Positions 15,985 to 22,465 of a stretch of DNA of 22,465 nucleotides are shown in pieces. The position numbers were made by a program, and so were the translations under genes. Below the pieces are notes generated by a model that saw only the letters and a list, made by a program, of their open reading frames with translations, was not told where the DNA came from and did not search any database. Each line of letters starts with the position of its first letter. Within the stretch, counting starts at the first letter, position 1. This DNA comes from an uncultured Oscillibacter sp. GTDB taxonomy: Bacteria; Bacillota; Clostridia; Oscillospirales; Oscillospiraceae. The stretch lies in contig CABSFC010000038.1 in assembly GCA_902476875.1 (NCBI GenBank), forward strand, positions 1 to 22,465, given 5' to 3'.

Positions 15985-17377
15985 CATCAAGGAACTGAAA
16001 AAGAAGCTGTTTTCCGCCAAGAAGAACGGCTATGACCTGATCGGCGCGGCGGACCTGGCGGCTATTGAGGGCTACTGCGCCGGATACATGGCGTTCCTGG
16101 ACGCCGCCAAGACCGAGCGGCTCTGCGCCGCCGAAACCGTCCGGCTGGCGGAGGAGAAGGGCTACCGGCCCTACGTCCGGGGCATGGACGTGAAGCCGGG
16201 GGACAGGCTGTATGTCTGCAACCGGGGCAAGGCCGTCATGCTGGCCCACATCGGGCGGAAGTCCCTGGCGGAGGGCGTCCAGATCGCCGCGGCCCACATC
16301 GACTCCCCCCGGCTGGACCTGAAGCCCAACCCCCTGTATGAGGACAGCGAGCTGGCCTTTTTCAAGACCCACTACTACGGCGGCATCCGCAAGTACCAGT
16401 GGGTGACCATCCCCCTGGAGCTCCACGGCGTGGTGGCCCTGCGGGACGGGACCAGCGTCACCGTGAACATCGGCGCCGACCCGGGGGACCCCAGGCTGGT
16501 CATCACGGACCTGCTGCCCCACCTGGGGCAGGAGCAGGCGAAAAAGCCCCTGGGCAGCGCCATCCCCGGCGAGACGCTGAACCTGCTGCTGGGCAGCCGC
16601 CCCATCGGGGACGAGGAGGACACCGGCCGGGTGAAGCTGGCGGTGATGAAGCTGCTGAACGAGAAGTACGGCATCGTGGAGGACGACTTCACCTCCGCCG
16701 AGCTGGAGGCCGTCCCGGCGGCCAACGCCACCGACATCGGCCTGGACCGCAGCATGATCGGCGCCTACGGCCACGACGACCGGGTGTGCGCCTACGCCGC
16801 CTTGAAGGCCCTGCTGGACCTGGAGGAGACCCCCGTCAGGACCGCCGTCTGCGTCCTGGCGGACAAGGAGGAGATCGGCTCCGACGGCGTGACGGGTATG
16901 CAGTCCGCCGCCTTCGACACCTTTATGGAGGACCTGTGCGCCGCCCGGGACGTGCCCGTCCGGGCGTGCTTTGAGAAGTCCTTCTGCCTCAGCGCCGACG
17001 TGACGGCGGCCTACGACCCCGACTACGCGGACGTGTACGAAAAGCGCAACGCCGCCTATCTGAACTACGGCATCGGCCTTTGCAAGTACACCGGTGCCCG
17101 GGGGAAGTCCGGCGCGTCCGACGCCGACGCGGAGACGGTGGCCTATGTCCGGCGGCTGTTCGACGGCGCGGGCGTTGTGTGGCAGATCGCGGAGCTGGGC
17201 AAGGTGGACGCCGGCGGCGGCGGCACCGTGGCCGTGTATATGGCCAACCGCAACATCACCACCCTGGACGCGGGCGTGCCGGTGCTGAGCATGCACGCCC
17301 CCTTCGAGACGGTGGCGAAGCTGGACTGCTACGAGACCTACAGGGGGATGAAGGCCGTCTATCAGGCGGAGGAGTAA
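15971..17377 (+). CDS. M18-family zinc aminopeptidase
   Basis: This 468-aa cytoplasmic metallopeptidase removes N-terminal residues from peptides; M18 enzymes often prefer acidic or neutral residues. Dinuclear-zinc motifs are visible: AAHIDSPRLDLKP with His109, YGHDDRV with Asp269-270, DKEEIGSDG with the Glu pair 300-301, and SMHAPFE with His442. The length is in the range of the M18 aminopeptidase I type. AAAGGAGG ends 8-9 nt before the ATG, and the start overlaps the end of the TsaC-CoaE fusion by 14 nt, implying coupling. It is the last gene of the long run that starts at ddl; terminator-like hairpins follow. Confidence 0.93.
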   Translation: MEKTDIKELKKKLFSAKKNGYDLIGAADLAAIEGYCAGYMAFLDAAKTERLCAAETVRLAEEKGYRPYVRGMDVKPGDRLYVCNRGKAVMLAHIGRKSLAEGVQIAAAHIDSPRLDLKPNPLYEDSELAFFKTHYYGGIRKYQWVTIPLELHGVVALRDGTSVTVNIGADPGDPRLVITDLLPHLGQEQAKKPLGSAIPGETLNLLLGSRPIGDEEDTGRVKLAVMKLLNEKYGIVEDDFTSAELEAVPAANATDIGLDRSMIGAYGHDDRVCAYAALKALLDLEETPVRTAVCVLADKEEIGSDGVTGMQSAAFDTFMEDLCAARDVPVRACFEKSFCLSADVTAAYDPDYADVYEKRNAAYLNYGIGLCKYTGARGKSGASDADAETVAYVRRLFDGAGVVWQIAELGKVDAGGGGTVAVYMANRNITTLDAGVPVLSMHAPFETVAKLDCYETYRGMKAVYQAEE

Positions 17378-17496
17378 CTGTTAAAGCGCGCCTTTGGCCC
17401 CTTTTTTGCCCTCGGGAGGGCAAAGCCGGAGGAAAAAATATGGAAAATCCGCATTTCGGGCGCCGGCGTCGGTTCCTTTGAAGCGGGAGAGCCCCG

Positions 17497-17526
17497 AAAG
17501 GGCCGCCAAAGGCGGCCCTTTGTCTT
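17497..17526 (+). terminator. probable terminator of the ddl-to-aminopeptidase operon
   Basis: An 11-bp perfect stem (17497-17507 with 17511-17521) encloses an AAA loop; the right arm ends in TTT and is followed by GTCTTT. The T tail is interrupted, so strength is uncertain. It lies 120 nt after the aminopeptidase stop. Confidence 0.65.
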
Positions 17527-17610
17527 TGCCTATCGGCAATTTGCCCACGGAGGGCGGACATCCGGGCGAAAGTTTCCCCGTTTTTCCCAAAAGAAATTTG
17601 GGGTTTTCGG

Positions 17611-17639
17611 TTGCGCCGGAGACAAAAATGTAGTAGTAT
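17611..17639 (+). promoter_or_regulatory. promoter of the PheB-like/hom/aspartokinase genes
   Basis: TTGCGC (17611-17616) and TAGTAT (17634-17639) are separated by 17 nt in an AT-rich island. Transcription would start about 35 nt before the ATG at 17680. An inverted repeat overlaps the region just upstream and could be an operator. Confidence 0.55.
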
Positions 17640-17679
17640 GAGCAAGTCAAAAGACAAATGACCGCAGGAGGTGGACGAA

Positions 17680-18120
17680 ATGGCGAAAACCATCAAGTAT
17701 TACATCGTGGCCGCGGACGCGCTGCCGGAGATCTTTGTCAAAGTGGCGGAGGCCAAGCGCATGATGCAGACCGGCGAGGCGGACACCGTGGGCGCCGCCA
17801 CCAGACTGGCGGGCATCAGCCGCAGCGCGTTTTACAAGTACAAGGACTCCGTGCAGCCCTTCAACGACATGAAGTCGGAGCACATCATCACCTTTTACGG
17901 CATGCTGAAGGATACCGCGGGCGTGCTGAGCCGTGTGCTGTCGGAGTTCGCGTCCTCCGGGGCCAATATTTTGACCATCAACCAGTCCATCCCCACCAAC
18001 GGCTGCGCGGCGGTGACCATCTCCGCCGAGACCAGCGAGATGGAGGAGTCGCTGGAGCAGCTCCTGGCGGACGTGGCGGCGCTGGAGGGCGTCGTGAGAT
18101 TCGAGATCCTGGCAGGTTAA
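17680..18120 (+). CDS. ACT-domain protein, PheB/UPF0735 family
   Basis: This 146-aa protein matches the UPF0735/PheB family. Residues 1-60 include an HTH-like segment, with GISRSAFYKYKDSV as the family hallmark; residues about 68-146 form an ACT domain (LKDTAGVLSRVLSEFASSGANILTINQSIP). ACT domains bind amino acids and regulate enzymes. The PheB name comes from Bacillus, where a chorismate mutase role was suggested; here the position directly before hom suggests a role in aspartate-family control (inference). I chose the ATG at 17680 because AGGAGG (17666-17671) gives 8-nt spacing; a GTG at 17671 lies within that site. The gap to hom is 12 nt, and the hom ribosome binding site overlaps this stop. 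Confidence 0.88.
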   Translation: MAKTIKYYIVAADALPEIFVKVAEAKRMMQTGEADTVGAATRLAGISRSAFYKYKDSVQPFNDMKSEHIITFYGMLKDTAGVLSRVLSEFASSGANILTINQSIPTNGCAAVTISAETSEMEESLEQLLADVAALEGVVRFEILAG

Positions 18121-18132
18121 AGGAGAGAGAGC

Positions 18133-19326
18133 ATGATACAGATCGCGATCCTTGGCCTTGGCACCGTCGGCACCGGCGTGGCCAAGGTGGTGGCGGAAAA
18201 CGCCAAGCAGATCGAGCGGAAGCTGGGGGAGCCGCTGCAGGTGAAATCCATCCTGGTGCGGCGCTTCAAGGACGGGCCCTACCGCCAGCTGATGACCGAC
18301 GATTTCAAAAAGATCGAGGAGGACGACGCCATCCGCGTGGTGGTGGAGACCATCGGCGGCGTGGAGGCGGCCTATGAGTACACCAGGCGGGCGCTGGCGG
18401 CGGGCAAGCACGTGGTCACCGCCAACAAGCAGCTGGTGGCGGAGAAGGGCTGCGAGCTGCTGGAGCTGGCGAAGAAGAAAAACGTCAGCTACCTGTTCGA
18501 GGCCAGCGTGGGCGGCGGTATCCCCATCCTGCACCCCCTGACCCAGTGCATGGCGGCCAACCGCATCGACGAGGTGTACGGCATTTTGAACGGCACCACC
18601 AACTATATCCTCACCCGCATGGTCCGCACCGGAGCTTTCTTCTCCGACGCCCTGCGGGAGGCCCAGGCCAAGGGCTACGCCGAGGCGGACCCCACCGCCG
18701 ACGTGGAGGGTATCGACGCCGGGCGCAAGACCTGTATCCTGGCGGACCTGGCCTTCGGCCGCCAGGTGGACCCGGCGGCCGTGCCCATGGAGGGCATTGC
18801 CAAGCTGTCCCTGCGGGACGTGAAGATCGCCCAGCGGGCGGGCTACCGCATCAAGCTGCTGGGCCGGGCGGTCCGGCTGCCCGGCGGCGGGCGCACCGCG
18901 TATGTGGCCCCCCACCTGATCCCCGAGGAGAATCCCATCGCCAGCGTGGAGGACGTGTTCAACGCTGTGGTGGTCCGGGGCAACGCCACCGGCGAGGTCA
19001 TGTTCTACGGCAAGGGCGCCGGCGAGCTGCCCACCGCCTCCGCCTGCGTGGCGGACGTGATGGAGTGCCTCCAGGCCAGCCCCCGGCGGGAGGAGATCGG
19101 CTGGTCCCCGGATACCGACGGCTTCGAGGACCCGCTGGAGCTGCACACCCGGTACTACTTCCGCATCGAGGGCAGCCTGACCGACGCCGCCATGGCTTTC
19201 GGCCAGGTGGAGGTCCTCAGCGAGGACGGCGAGACCGCCTTCCTGACGGACCGCATCAGCGGACAGGACGCTATGCAGCAGTCCAAATTCCTGAACGTGC
19301 TGGCCTGTATGCGGGTGTTGGCATGA
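18133..19326 (+). CDS. hom: homoserine dehydrogenase
   Basis: Hom reduces aspartate semialdehyde to homoserine, the branch point toward threonine and methionine. The protein is 397 aa. The NAD(P) loop GLGTVG is at 8-13; further blocks are VVTANKQLVAEKG, SVGGGIPI, LNGTTNYILTRM and YAEADPTADVEGIDAGRK, with the putative catalytic lysine at 199. Family members with a C-terminal ACT domain run to about 430 aa. Here the last 57 residues (from Y341) keep only the opening YYFRIEG and lack the usual PGVLA-type ligand loop, so the regulatory domain looks shortened or degenerate. The preceding stand-alone ACT protein may compensate. AAAGGAGAG supports the ATG. Confidence 0.95.
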   Translation: MIQIAILGLGTVGTGVAKVVAENAKQIERKLGEPLQVKSILVRRFKDGPYRQLMTDDFKKIEEDDAIRVVVETIGGVEAAYEYTRRALAAGKHVVTANKQLVAEKGCELLELAKKKNVSYLFEASVGGGIPILHPLTQCMAANRIDEVYGILNGTTNYILTRMVRTGAFFSDALREAQAKGYAEADPTADVEGIDAGRKTCILADLAFGRQVDPAAVPMEGIAKLSLRDVKIAQRAGYRIKLLGRAVRLPGGGRTAYVAPHLIPEENPIASVEDVFNAVVVRGNATGEVMFYGKGAGELPTASACVADVMECLQASPRREEIGWSPDTDGFEDPLELHTRYYFRIEGSLTDAAMAFGQVEVLSEDGETAFLTDRISGQDAMQQSKFLNVLACMRVLA

Positions 19327-19340
19327 CGACTCCCAAACCC

Positions 19341-19371
19341 CTCCCCGGCCGCATAGGATGGACCGGGGGAG
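19341..19371 (+). other. imperfect hairpin between hom and aspartokinase
   Basis: CTCCCCGG (19341-19348) pairs with CCGGGGGAG (19363-19371) with one bulged G and a 14-nt loop. No T-run follows, so it is not a terminator; it could slow decay or polymerase between hom and the aspartokinase gene. No lysine riboswitch fits in this 80-nt gap. Confidence 0.3.
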
Positions 19372-19406
19372 AGGACCCAATCTGAAGCAAAGAAGGAAAC
19401 GCGACT

Positions 19407-20618
19407 ATGAGTTTGATCGTACAAAAATTCGGCGGCAGCTCCGTGAAGGACGCCCAGCGCATCCGGAACGTCGCCGGTATCATCGCGGAGACATACCTGG
19501 CGGGCAATGACGTGATCGTCGTCCTGTCCGCCCAGGGCGACACCACCGACGACCTCATCGCCAAGGCGGAGGAGATCAATCCCCGCGCCTCCAAGCGGGA
19601 GATGGATATGCTGCTGTCCACCGGCGAGCAGATCTCCGTGGCCCTGTGCGCCATGGCGCTGGAGAGCATGGGCCTGCCCTGCGTGTCCCTGACGGCGTGG
19701 CAGGTGGGCATCCAGTCCACCAACGTCCACTCCGACGCCCGGATCAAGAAGATCGATTCCGAGCGGATTAAGTCCGAGCTGGACCAGCACCGCATCGTCA
19801 TCGTCACCGGCTTCCAGGGCGTGGACCGCAGCGGCGATATCACCACCCTGGGCCGCGGCGGCTCCGACACCAGCGCCGTCGCCCTGGCGGCGGCTTTCCG
19901 GGCGGACCTGTGCCAGATCTACACCGACGTGGACGGCGTGTACACCACCGATCCCCGGGTCGTCCCCAACGCCCGCAAGCTGGAGGAGATCACCTACGAC
20001 GAGATGCTGGAGCTGGCCAGCCAGGGCGCCCAGGTGCTCCACAACCGCAGCGTGGAGCTGGCGAAGAAGTTCAGAGTGAATTTGGAAGTCGTGTCCAGCC
20101 TGGAGCGCAAGCCTGGCACGAAAGTTAAGGAGGTCACCAAAGTGGAAAAAACCAATATCGCCGGTGTCGCCAAGGACACCAGCATCGCCCGCGTGGCCCT
20201 GGTGGGCCTGCAGCATAACCCCGGCGTCGCTTTCCAGGTGTTCGATCTGCTGAGCAAGCACAACATCAACGTGGACGTCATTCTGCAGTCCATCGGCCGG
20301 GAGGAGACCAAGGACATCACCTTCACCGTCCATAAAAAGGACCTGGACGAGGTGGAGGACATCCTGAACGAACATAAGGCCGCCCTGCGGTTCGACCACA
20401 TCGAGTCCGACGACAAGATCGGCAAGGTGTCCATCGTGGGCGTGGGACTGATGAGCAACTGCGGCGTGGCCGCCAAGATGTTCGAGGCCCTGTACGAGGC
20501 GGGCATCAACATCCAGATGATCAACACCTCCGAGATCCGCGTCTCCGTCCTGCTGGACGAGGAGGACGTGAACCGGGCGGTGAAAGCCATCCACGCCAAG
20601 TTCTTTGACGAGATTTGA
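19407..20618 (+). CDS. lysC: aspartate kinase with two ACT domains
   Basis: This enzyme phosphorylates aspartate, the first step to lysine, threonine, methionine and diaminopimelate (the last also feeds peptidoglycan). The protein is 403 aa. The kinase N-terminus has KFGGSSV (7-13), STGEQISVAL, VTGFQGVD, TLGRGGSDTSAVALAAA and YTDVDGVYTTDPR. The tail has two ACT units (about 262-330 and 343-400), including VGVGLMSNCGVAAKMFEAL and INIQMINTSEIRVSVLL. AAGGA with 9-nt spacing supports the ATG. Inside the gene, a perfect AAGGAGGT (20127-20134) precedes an in-frame GTG (codon 246), so a 158-aa ACT-only subunit may also be made, as in Bacillus aspartokinase II. The effector (Lys or Thr) cannot be read by eye. 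Confidence 0.95.
   Translation: MSLIVQKFGGSSVKDAQRIRNVAGIIAETYLAGNDVIVVLSAQGDTTDDLIAKAEEINPRASKREMDMLLSTGEQISVALCAMALESMGLPCVSLTAWQVGIQSTNVHSDARIKKIDSERIKSELDQHRIVIVTGFQGVDRSGDITTLGRGGSDTSAVALAAAFRADLCQIYTDVDGVYTTDPRVVPNARKLEEITYDEMLELASQGAQVLHNRSVELAKKFRVNLEVVSSLERKPGTKVKEVTKVEKTNIAGVAKDTSIARVALVGLQHNPGVAFQVFDLLSKHNINVDVILQSIGREETKDITFTVHKKDLDEVEDILNEHKAALRFDHIESDDKIGKVSIVGVGLMSNCGVAAKMFEALYEAGINIQMINTSEIRVSVLLDEEDVNRAVKAIHAKFFDEI
20127..20618 (+). CDS. internal ribosome binding site and predicted aspartokinase beta subunit
   Basis: AAGGAGGT at 20127-20134 is a full match to the anti-SD core. It lies 7 nt before GTG 20142-20144, which is in frame as codon 246 of the aspartokinase. The product would be 158 aa (20142-20618) and contain just the two ACT domains. 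Alpha/beta aspartokinases made this way are known from Bacillus and Corynebacterium. The codons under the site (Lys-Glu-Val at the linker) would not need to be so SD-like, which supports selection for the site. Confidence 0.7.
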   Translation, partial: KEVTKVEKTNIAGVAKDTSIARVALVGLQHNPGVAFQVFDLLSKHNINVDVILQSIGREETKDITFTVHKKDLDEVEDILNEHKAALRFDHIESDDKIGKVSIVGVGLMSNCGVAAKMFEALYEAGINIQMINTSEIRVSVLLDEEDVNRAVKAIHAKFFDEI

Positions 20619-20621
20619 CCG

Positions 20622-20657
20622 TCCAGGGGGGATTATATCCCCCCTGGATACGTTTTT
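20622..20657 (+). terminator. terminator after aspartokinase
   Basis: A perfect 10-bp GC-rich stem (20622-20631 with 20639-20648) encloses a 7-nt loop, followed after 4 nt by five Ts (20653-20657). It begins just after the stop codon. Confidence 0.7.
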
Positions 20658-20692
20658 GCGCCCGCGCGGGGGCATATTGCCCAGAGACGGGC

Positions 20693-20728
20693 CGGAAAAG
20701 GACATGCTTTTTGGCACGGCCTTTTCCG
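20693..20728 (+). other. second hairpin in the aspartokinase-ACT gap
   Basis: CGGAAAAGG (20693-20701) pairs with CCTTTTCCG (20720-20728) around an 18-nt loop that includes TTTTT. It lies just upstream of the next promoter. A short palindrome CCCGCGCGGG lies at 20661-20670. The function of either is unknown; a second terminator or an operator is possible. Confidence 0.35.
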
Positions 20729-20737
20729 CGTTTGCGG

Positions 20738-20767
20738 TTTACAGCGCCGGGCTTTCCGTGCTAAAAT
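20738..20767 (+). promoter_or_regulatory. promoter of the UPF0237-UPF0210 gene pair
   Basis: TTTACA (20738-20743) and TAAAAT (20762-20767) are 18 nt apart, with TGC before the -10 (extended -10). The predicted leader is about 27 nt. Confidence 0.65.
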
Positions 20768-20800
20768 AAACCGATCTCACCCACCACAAGGAGGAACACT

Positions 20801-21070
20801 ATGAACGCCATCGTCACCGTCGTGGGGCAGGACAAGGTGGGCATCATCGCCGCCGTCTGCGCCCTGCTGGCTGAAAACAACGTCAACATTCTGGACATCT
20901 CCCAGACCATTCTGCAGGGCTCCTTCACCATGGTCATGGCCGTGGACGCGGAGAAGTCCAGGGTGCCCCTGGGCGACCTGCGGTCCCTGCTGGAGGAGCT
21001 GGGGAGGAAGATGGGCATCTCCATCCGCATCCAGCGGGAGGAGATCTTCGACGCCATGCACAGAATTTGA
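20801..21070 (+). CDS. stand-alone ACT-domain protein, UPF0237 family
   Basis: This 89-aa protein is almost entirely one ACT domain: VTVVGQDKVGIIAAVCALLAENN (split across residues 5-27), then VNILDISQTILQGSFTMVM. It matches the UPF0237 family, small relatives of the glycine-cleavage repressor GcvR. The DKVGI turn is where ACT domains bind small ligands. No catalytic role is apparent; it is probably a ligand sensor. AAGGAGG lies 8 nt before the ATG. It is 13 nt upstream of the UPF0210 gene, a pairing seen in many Firmicutes, so the two probably act together. Confidence 0.92.
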   Translation: MNAIVTVVGQDKVGIIAAVCALLAENNVNILDISQTILQGSFTMVMAVDAEKSRVPLGDLRSLLEELGRKMGISIRIQREEIFDAMHRI

Positions 21071-21083
21071 GGGGAGAGGGACC

Positions 21084-22442
21084 ATGCTCAATCAAAAAGA
21101 CATCCTCTCCACCATCGAGATGATCGACCAGCAGCACCTGGACATCCGCACCATCACCATGGGCATCTCGCTTCTGAGCTGCTGCGACCCGGACCCGAAG
21201 CGGGCCTGCGATAAAATTTACGAAAAGATCACCCGCTGCGCCGAAAAGCTGGTCAAAACCGGCGAGGACATCGAGCGGGAGTTCGGCATCCCCATCGTCA
21301 ACAAGCGCATCTCCGTGACGCCCATGGCCCTGGTGGCCGGCGCCAGCGAGACGGAGGATTATGTGCCCTTCGCCCTGGCGTTGGACCGGGCGGCGAAGAC
21401 CTGCGGCGTCAACTTCATCGGCGGCTACTCCGCCCTGGTGCAGAAGGGGATGACCCGGGCGGACGAGCTGCTGATCCGCGCCATCCCCGAGGCCCTGGCC
21501 CGGACGGAGCTGGTGTGCTCCTCCGTCAACGTGGGCTCCACAAAGGCGGGCATCAACATGGACGCCGTGGCCCTGATGGGACGCGTCATCAAGGAGACCG
21601 CCCAGGCCACGGCGGACCGGGACGGCCTGGGCTGCGCCAAACTGGTGGTGTTCTGCAACGCCGTGGAGGACAATCCCTTCATGGCCGGCGCATTCCACGG
21701 CGTGGGCGAGGCGGAGAAGGTCATCAACGTGGGCGTCTCCGGCCCCGGCGTGGTGTACCACGCCCTTCAGGCCGTCAAGGGCCAGCCCTTCGACGTGGTG
21801 GCGGAGACCATCAAGAAGACCGCTTTCCGGGTGACCCGCATGGGCCAGCTGGTGGCCCAGGAGGCCAGCCGCCGTCTGGACACGCCCTTTGGCATCGTGG
21901 ACCTGAGCCTGGCCCCCACCCCCGCCATCGGCGACAGCGTGGCCCGTATCCTGGAGGAGATGGGCCTGGAGACCTGCGGCACCCACGGCACCACGGCGGC
22001 CCTGGCGCTGCTGAACGACGCGGTGAAGAAGGGCGGCGTTATGGCGTCCTCCAGCGTGGGCGGGCTCTCCGGCGCGTTCATTCCCGTCAGCGAGGACGAG
22101 GGCATGATCGCCGCCGCCAAGGCTGGAACGCTGTGCCTGGACAAGCTGGAGGCCATGACCTGCGTGTGCTCCGTGGGATTGGACATGATCGCCGTTCCCG
22201 GCGACACTCCGGCGGAGACCATCGCGGCTATCATCGCTGACGAGGCGGCCATCGGCATGGTGAACTGCAAGACCACCGCCGTCCGCGTCCTGCCCACGCC
22301 GGGCAAGGCGGTGGGGGACACCATCGAGATGGGCGGGCTGCTGGGCAGCGCGCCGGTGATGCCGGTGCACCCGGAGTCCAGCGCGGCGTTCATCGCGAGA
22401 GGCGGGCGCATCCCCGCGCCGCTGCACAGCCTGAAGAACTGA
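21084..22442 (+). CDS. UPF0210 / DUF711 (PFL-family) protein of unknown function
   Basis: This 452-aa cytoplasmic protein matches the UPF0210/DUF711 family. Recognisable stretches are the N-terminal TIEMIDQQHLDIRTITMGISL, VNKRISVTPMALVAG, the FIGGYSALVQKG block, CSSVNVGSTKAGINMDAV, FHGVGEAEKVINVGVSGPGVV and ETCGTHGTTAALALLNDAVKKGG (longer ones span two adjacent blocks). The family has solved structures but no established biochemical activity; some resemblance to glycyl-radical enzymes has been noted in annotation, though no glycyl-radical motif is evident here. GGGGAGAGG upstream supports the ATG. Linkage to the UPF0237 ACT protein suggests a shared ligand-controlled role. Confidence 0.93.
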   Translation: MLNQKDILSTIEMIDQQHLDIRTITMGISLLSCCDPDPKRACDKIYEKITRCAEKLVKTGEDIEREFGIPIVNKRISVTPMALVAGASETEDYVPFALALDRAAKTCGVNFIGGYSALVQKGMTRADELLIRAIPEALARTELVCSSVNVGSTKAGINMDAVALMGRVIKETAQATADRDGLGCAKLVVFCNAVEDNPFMAGAFHGVGEAEKVINVGVSGPGVVYHALQAVKGQPFDVVAETIKKTAFRVTRMGQLVAQEASRRLDTPFGIVDLSLAPTPAIGDSVARILEEMGLETCGTHGTTAALALLNDAVKKGGVMASSSVGGLSGAFIPVSEDEGMIAAAKAGTLCLDKLEAMTCVCSVGLDMIAVPGDTPAETIAAIIADEAAIGMVNCKTTAVRVLPTPGKAVGDTIEMGGLLGSAPVMPVHPESSAAFIARGGRIPAPLHSLKN

Positions 22443-22449
22443 AAAACGC

Positions 22450-22458
22450 AGGAGAGGA
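22450..22458 (+). promoter_or_regulatory. ribosome binding site for a gene just outside the window
   Basis: CAGGAGAGG lies 8 nt after the UPF0210 stop, with 7 nt left before the window ends. This is the correct spacing for a start codon at or just beyond the edge, so the operon probably continues. Confidence 0.45.
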
Positions 22459-22465
22459 CCGCCAC

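Larger units (their letters stand above)
17378..17679 (+). other. hairpin-rich intergenic region
   Basis: This 302-nt gap has no convincing gene. It holds a perfect 8-bp hairpin with a CGGG loop (17405-17424) that is preceded, not followed, by a T-run; the probable terminator at 17497-17526; a small stem (TTGCC 17526-17530 with GGCAA 17535-17539); a CCCAAA/TTTGGG inverted repeat (17586-17591 with 17597-17602) just above the next promoter; and that promoter at 17611-17639. Confidence 0.6.

Noticed and set aside
17647..19380. Long minus-strand open frames opposite known genes, such as here (577 codons), at 9746-11350 and at 4420-6114
   Set aside because: They lie antisense to well-supported conserved genes, have low-complexity Gly/Arg/His/Gln-rich translations and match no family; such frames are expected in GC-rich DNA.
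19327..19406. Lysine riboswitch before aspartokinase
   Set aside because: The 80-nt gap is too short for a lysine riboswitch and shows just one imperfect hairpin.
1..22465. Search for CRISPR repeats, tRNA-like sequences, insertion sequence ends, toxin-antitoxin pairs or defence genes
   Set aside because: No repeated spacer pattern, tRNA motif, transposase, integrase or known defence protein could be recognised on either strand.

Overview
This is an ordinary-looking chromosomal housekeeping segment from a GC-rich, Gram-positive-type anaerobe. Most likely it is a high-GC member of Clostridia such as the Oscillospiraceae (Flavonifractor, Oscillibacter or Lawsonibacter-like). That assignment is inference. 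It rests on strong AAGGAGG-type ribosome binding sites, TTG/GTG starts, a PheB/UPF0735 protein upstream of hom, a UPF0237-UPF0210 pair, a hemolysin III protein and an SLH-domain surface protein, all in GC-rich codon usage. I see no tRNA, rRNA, CRISPR array, insertion sequence or phage gene.

Layout. (1) 69-2428, plus strand: an AGCS amino acid:sodium symporter with its own terminator, then a hemolysin III (PAQR-like) membrane protein with its own promoter and a leader of about 145 nt. (2) 2524-4312, minus strand: a compact tsaE-tsaB-upp operon (t6A tRNA modification plus uracil salvage). (3) 4313-4467: two back-to-back promoters with identical boxes drive that operon and, the other way, a RodA/FtsW-type glycosyltransferase (4468-5667). 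An exported Ig-like/SLH protein follows (TTG start, 5770-6759). (4) 6805-7143, minus strand: a small membrane-anchored XRE-type regulator. (5) 7422-17377, plus strand: a long run of tightly packed genes that is probably one operon: ddl, murF, an ABC-F protein, a YdcF-family protein, a flavodoxin-like protein, prfA, a TsaC/Sua5-CoaE fusion and an M18 aminopeptidase. (6) 17680-20618, plus strand: an ACT-domain PheB-like protein, homoserine dehydrogenase and aspartokinase (aspartate-family amino acid synthesis and its control). (7) 20801-22442, plus strand: a UPF0237 ACT protein and a UPF0210/DUF711 protein. A ribosome binding site at the very end suggests another gene beyond the window.

Themes. 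Peptidoglycan synthesis (ddl, murF, SEDS protein, perhaps YdcF) is interleaved with translation functions (tsaE, tsaB, tsaC, prfA, ABC-F). Three of the four bacterial t6A genes are here; tsaD is not. The points most worth a second look are an internal ribosome binding site plus in-frame GTG in aspartokinase that would give a separate ACT-only beta subunit; the in-frame TsaC-CoaE fusion; a homoserine dehydrogenase with a degenerate C-terminal ACT region next to a stand-alone ACT protein; the absence of prmC behind prfA, where an 18-codon ORF sits instead; the mirror-image promoters; and the membrane-tethered regulator next to the wall operon. I did not find a clear new defence system or mobile system.
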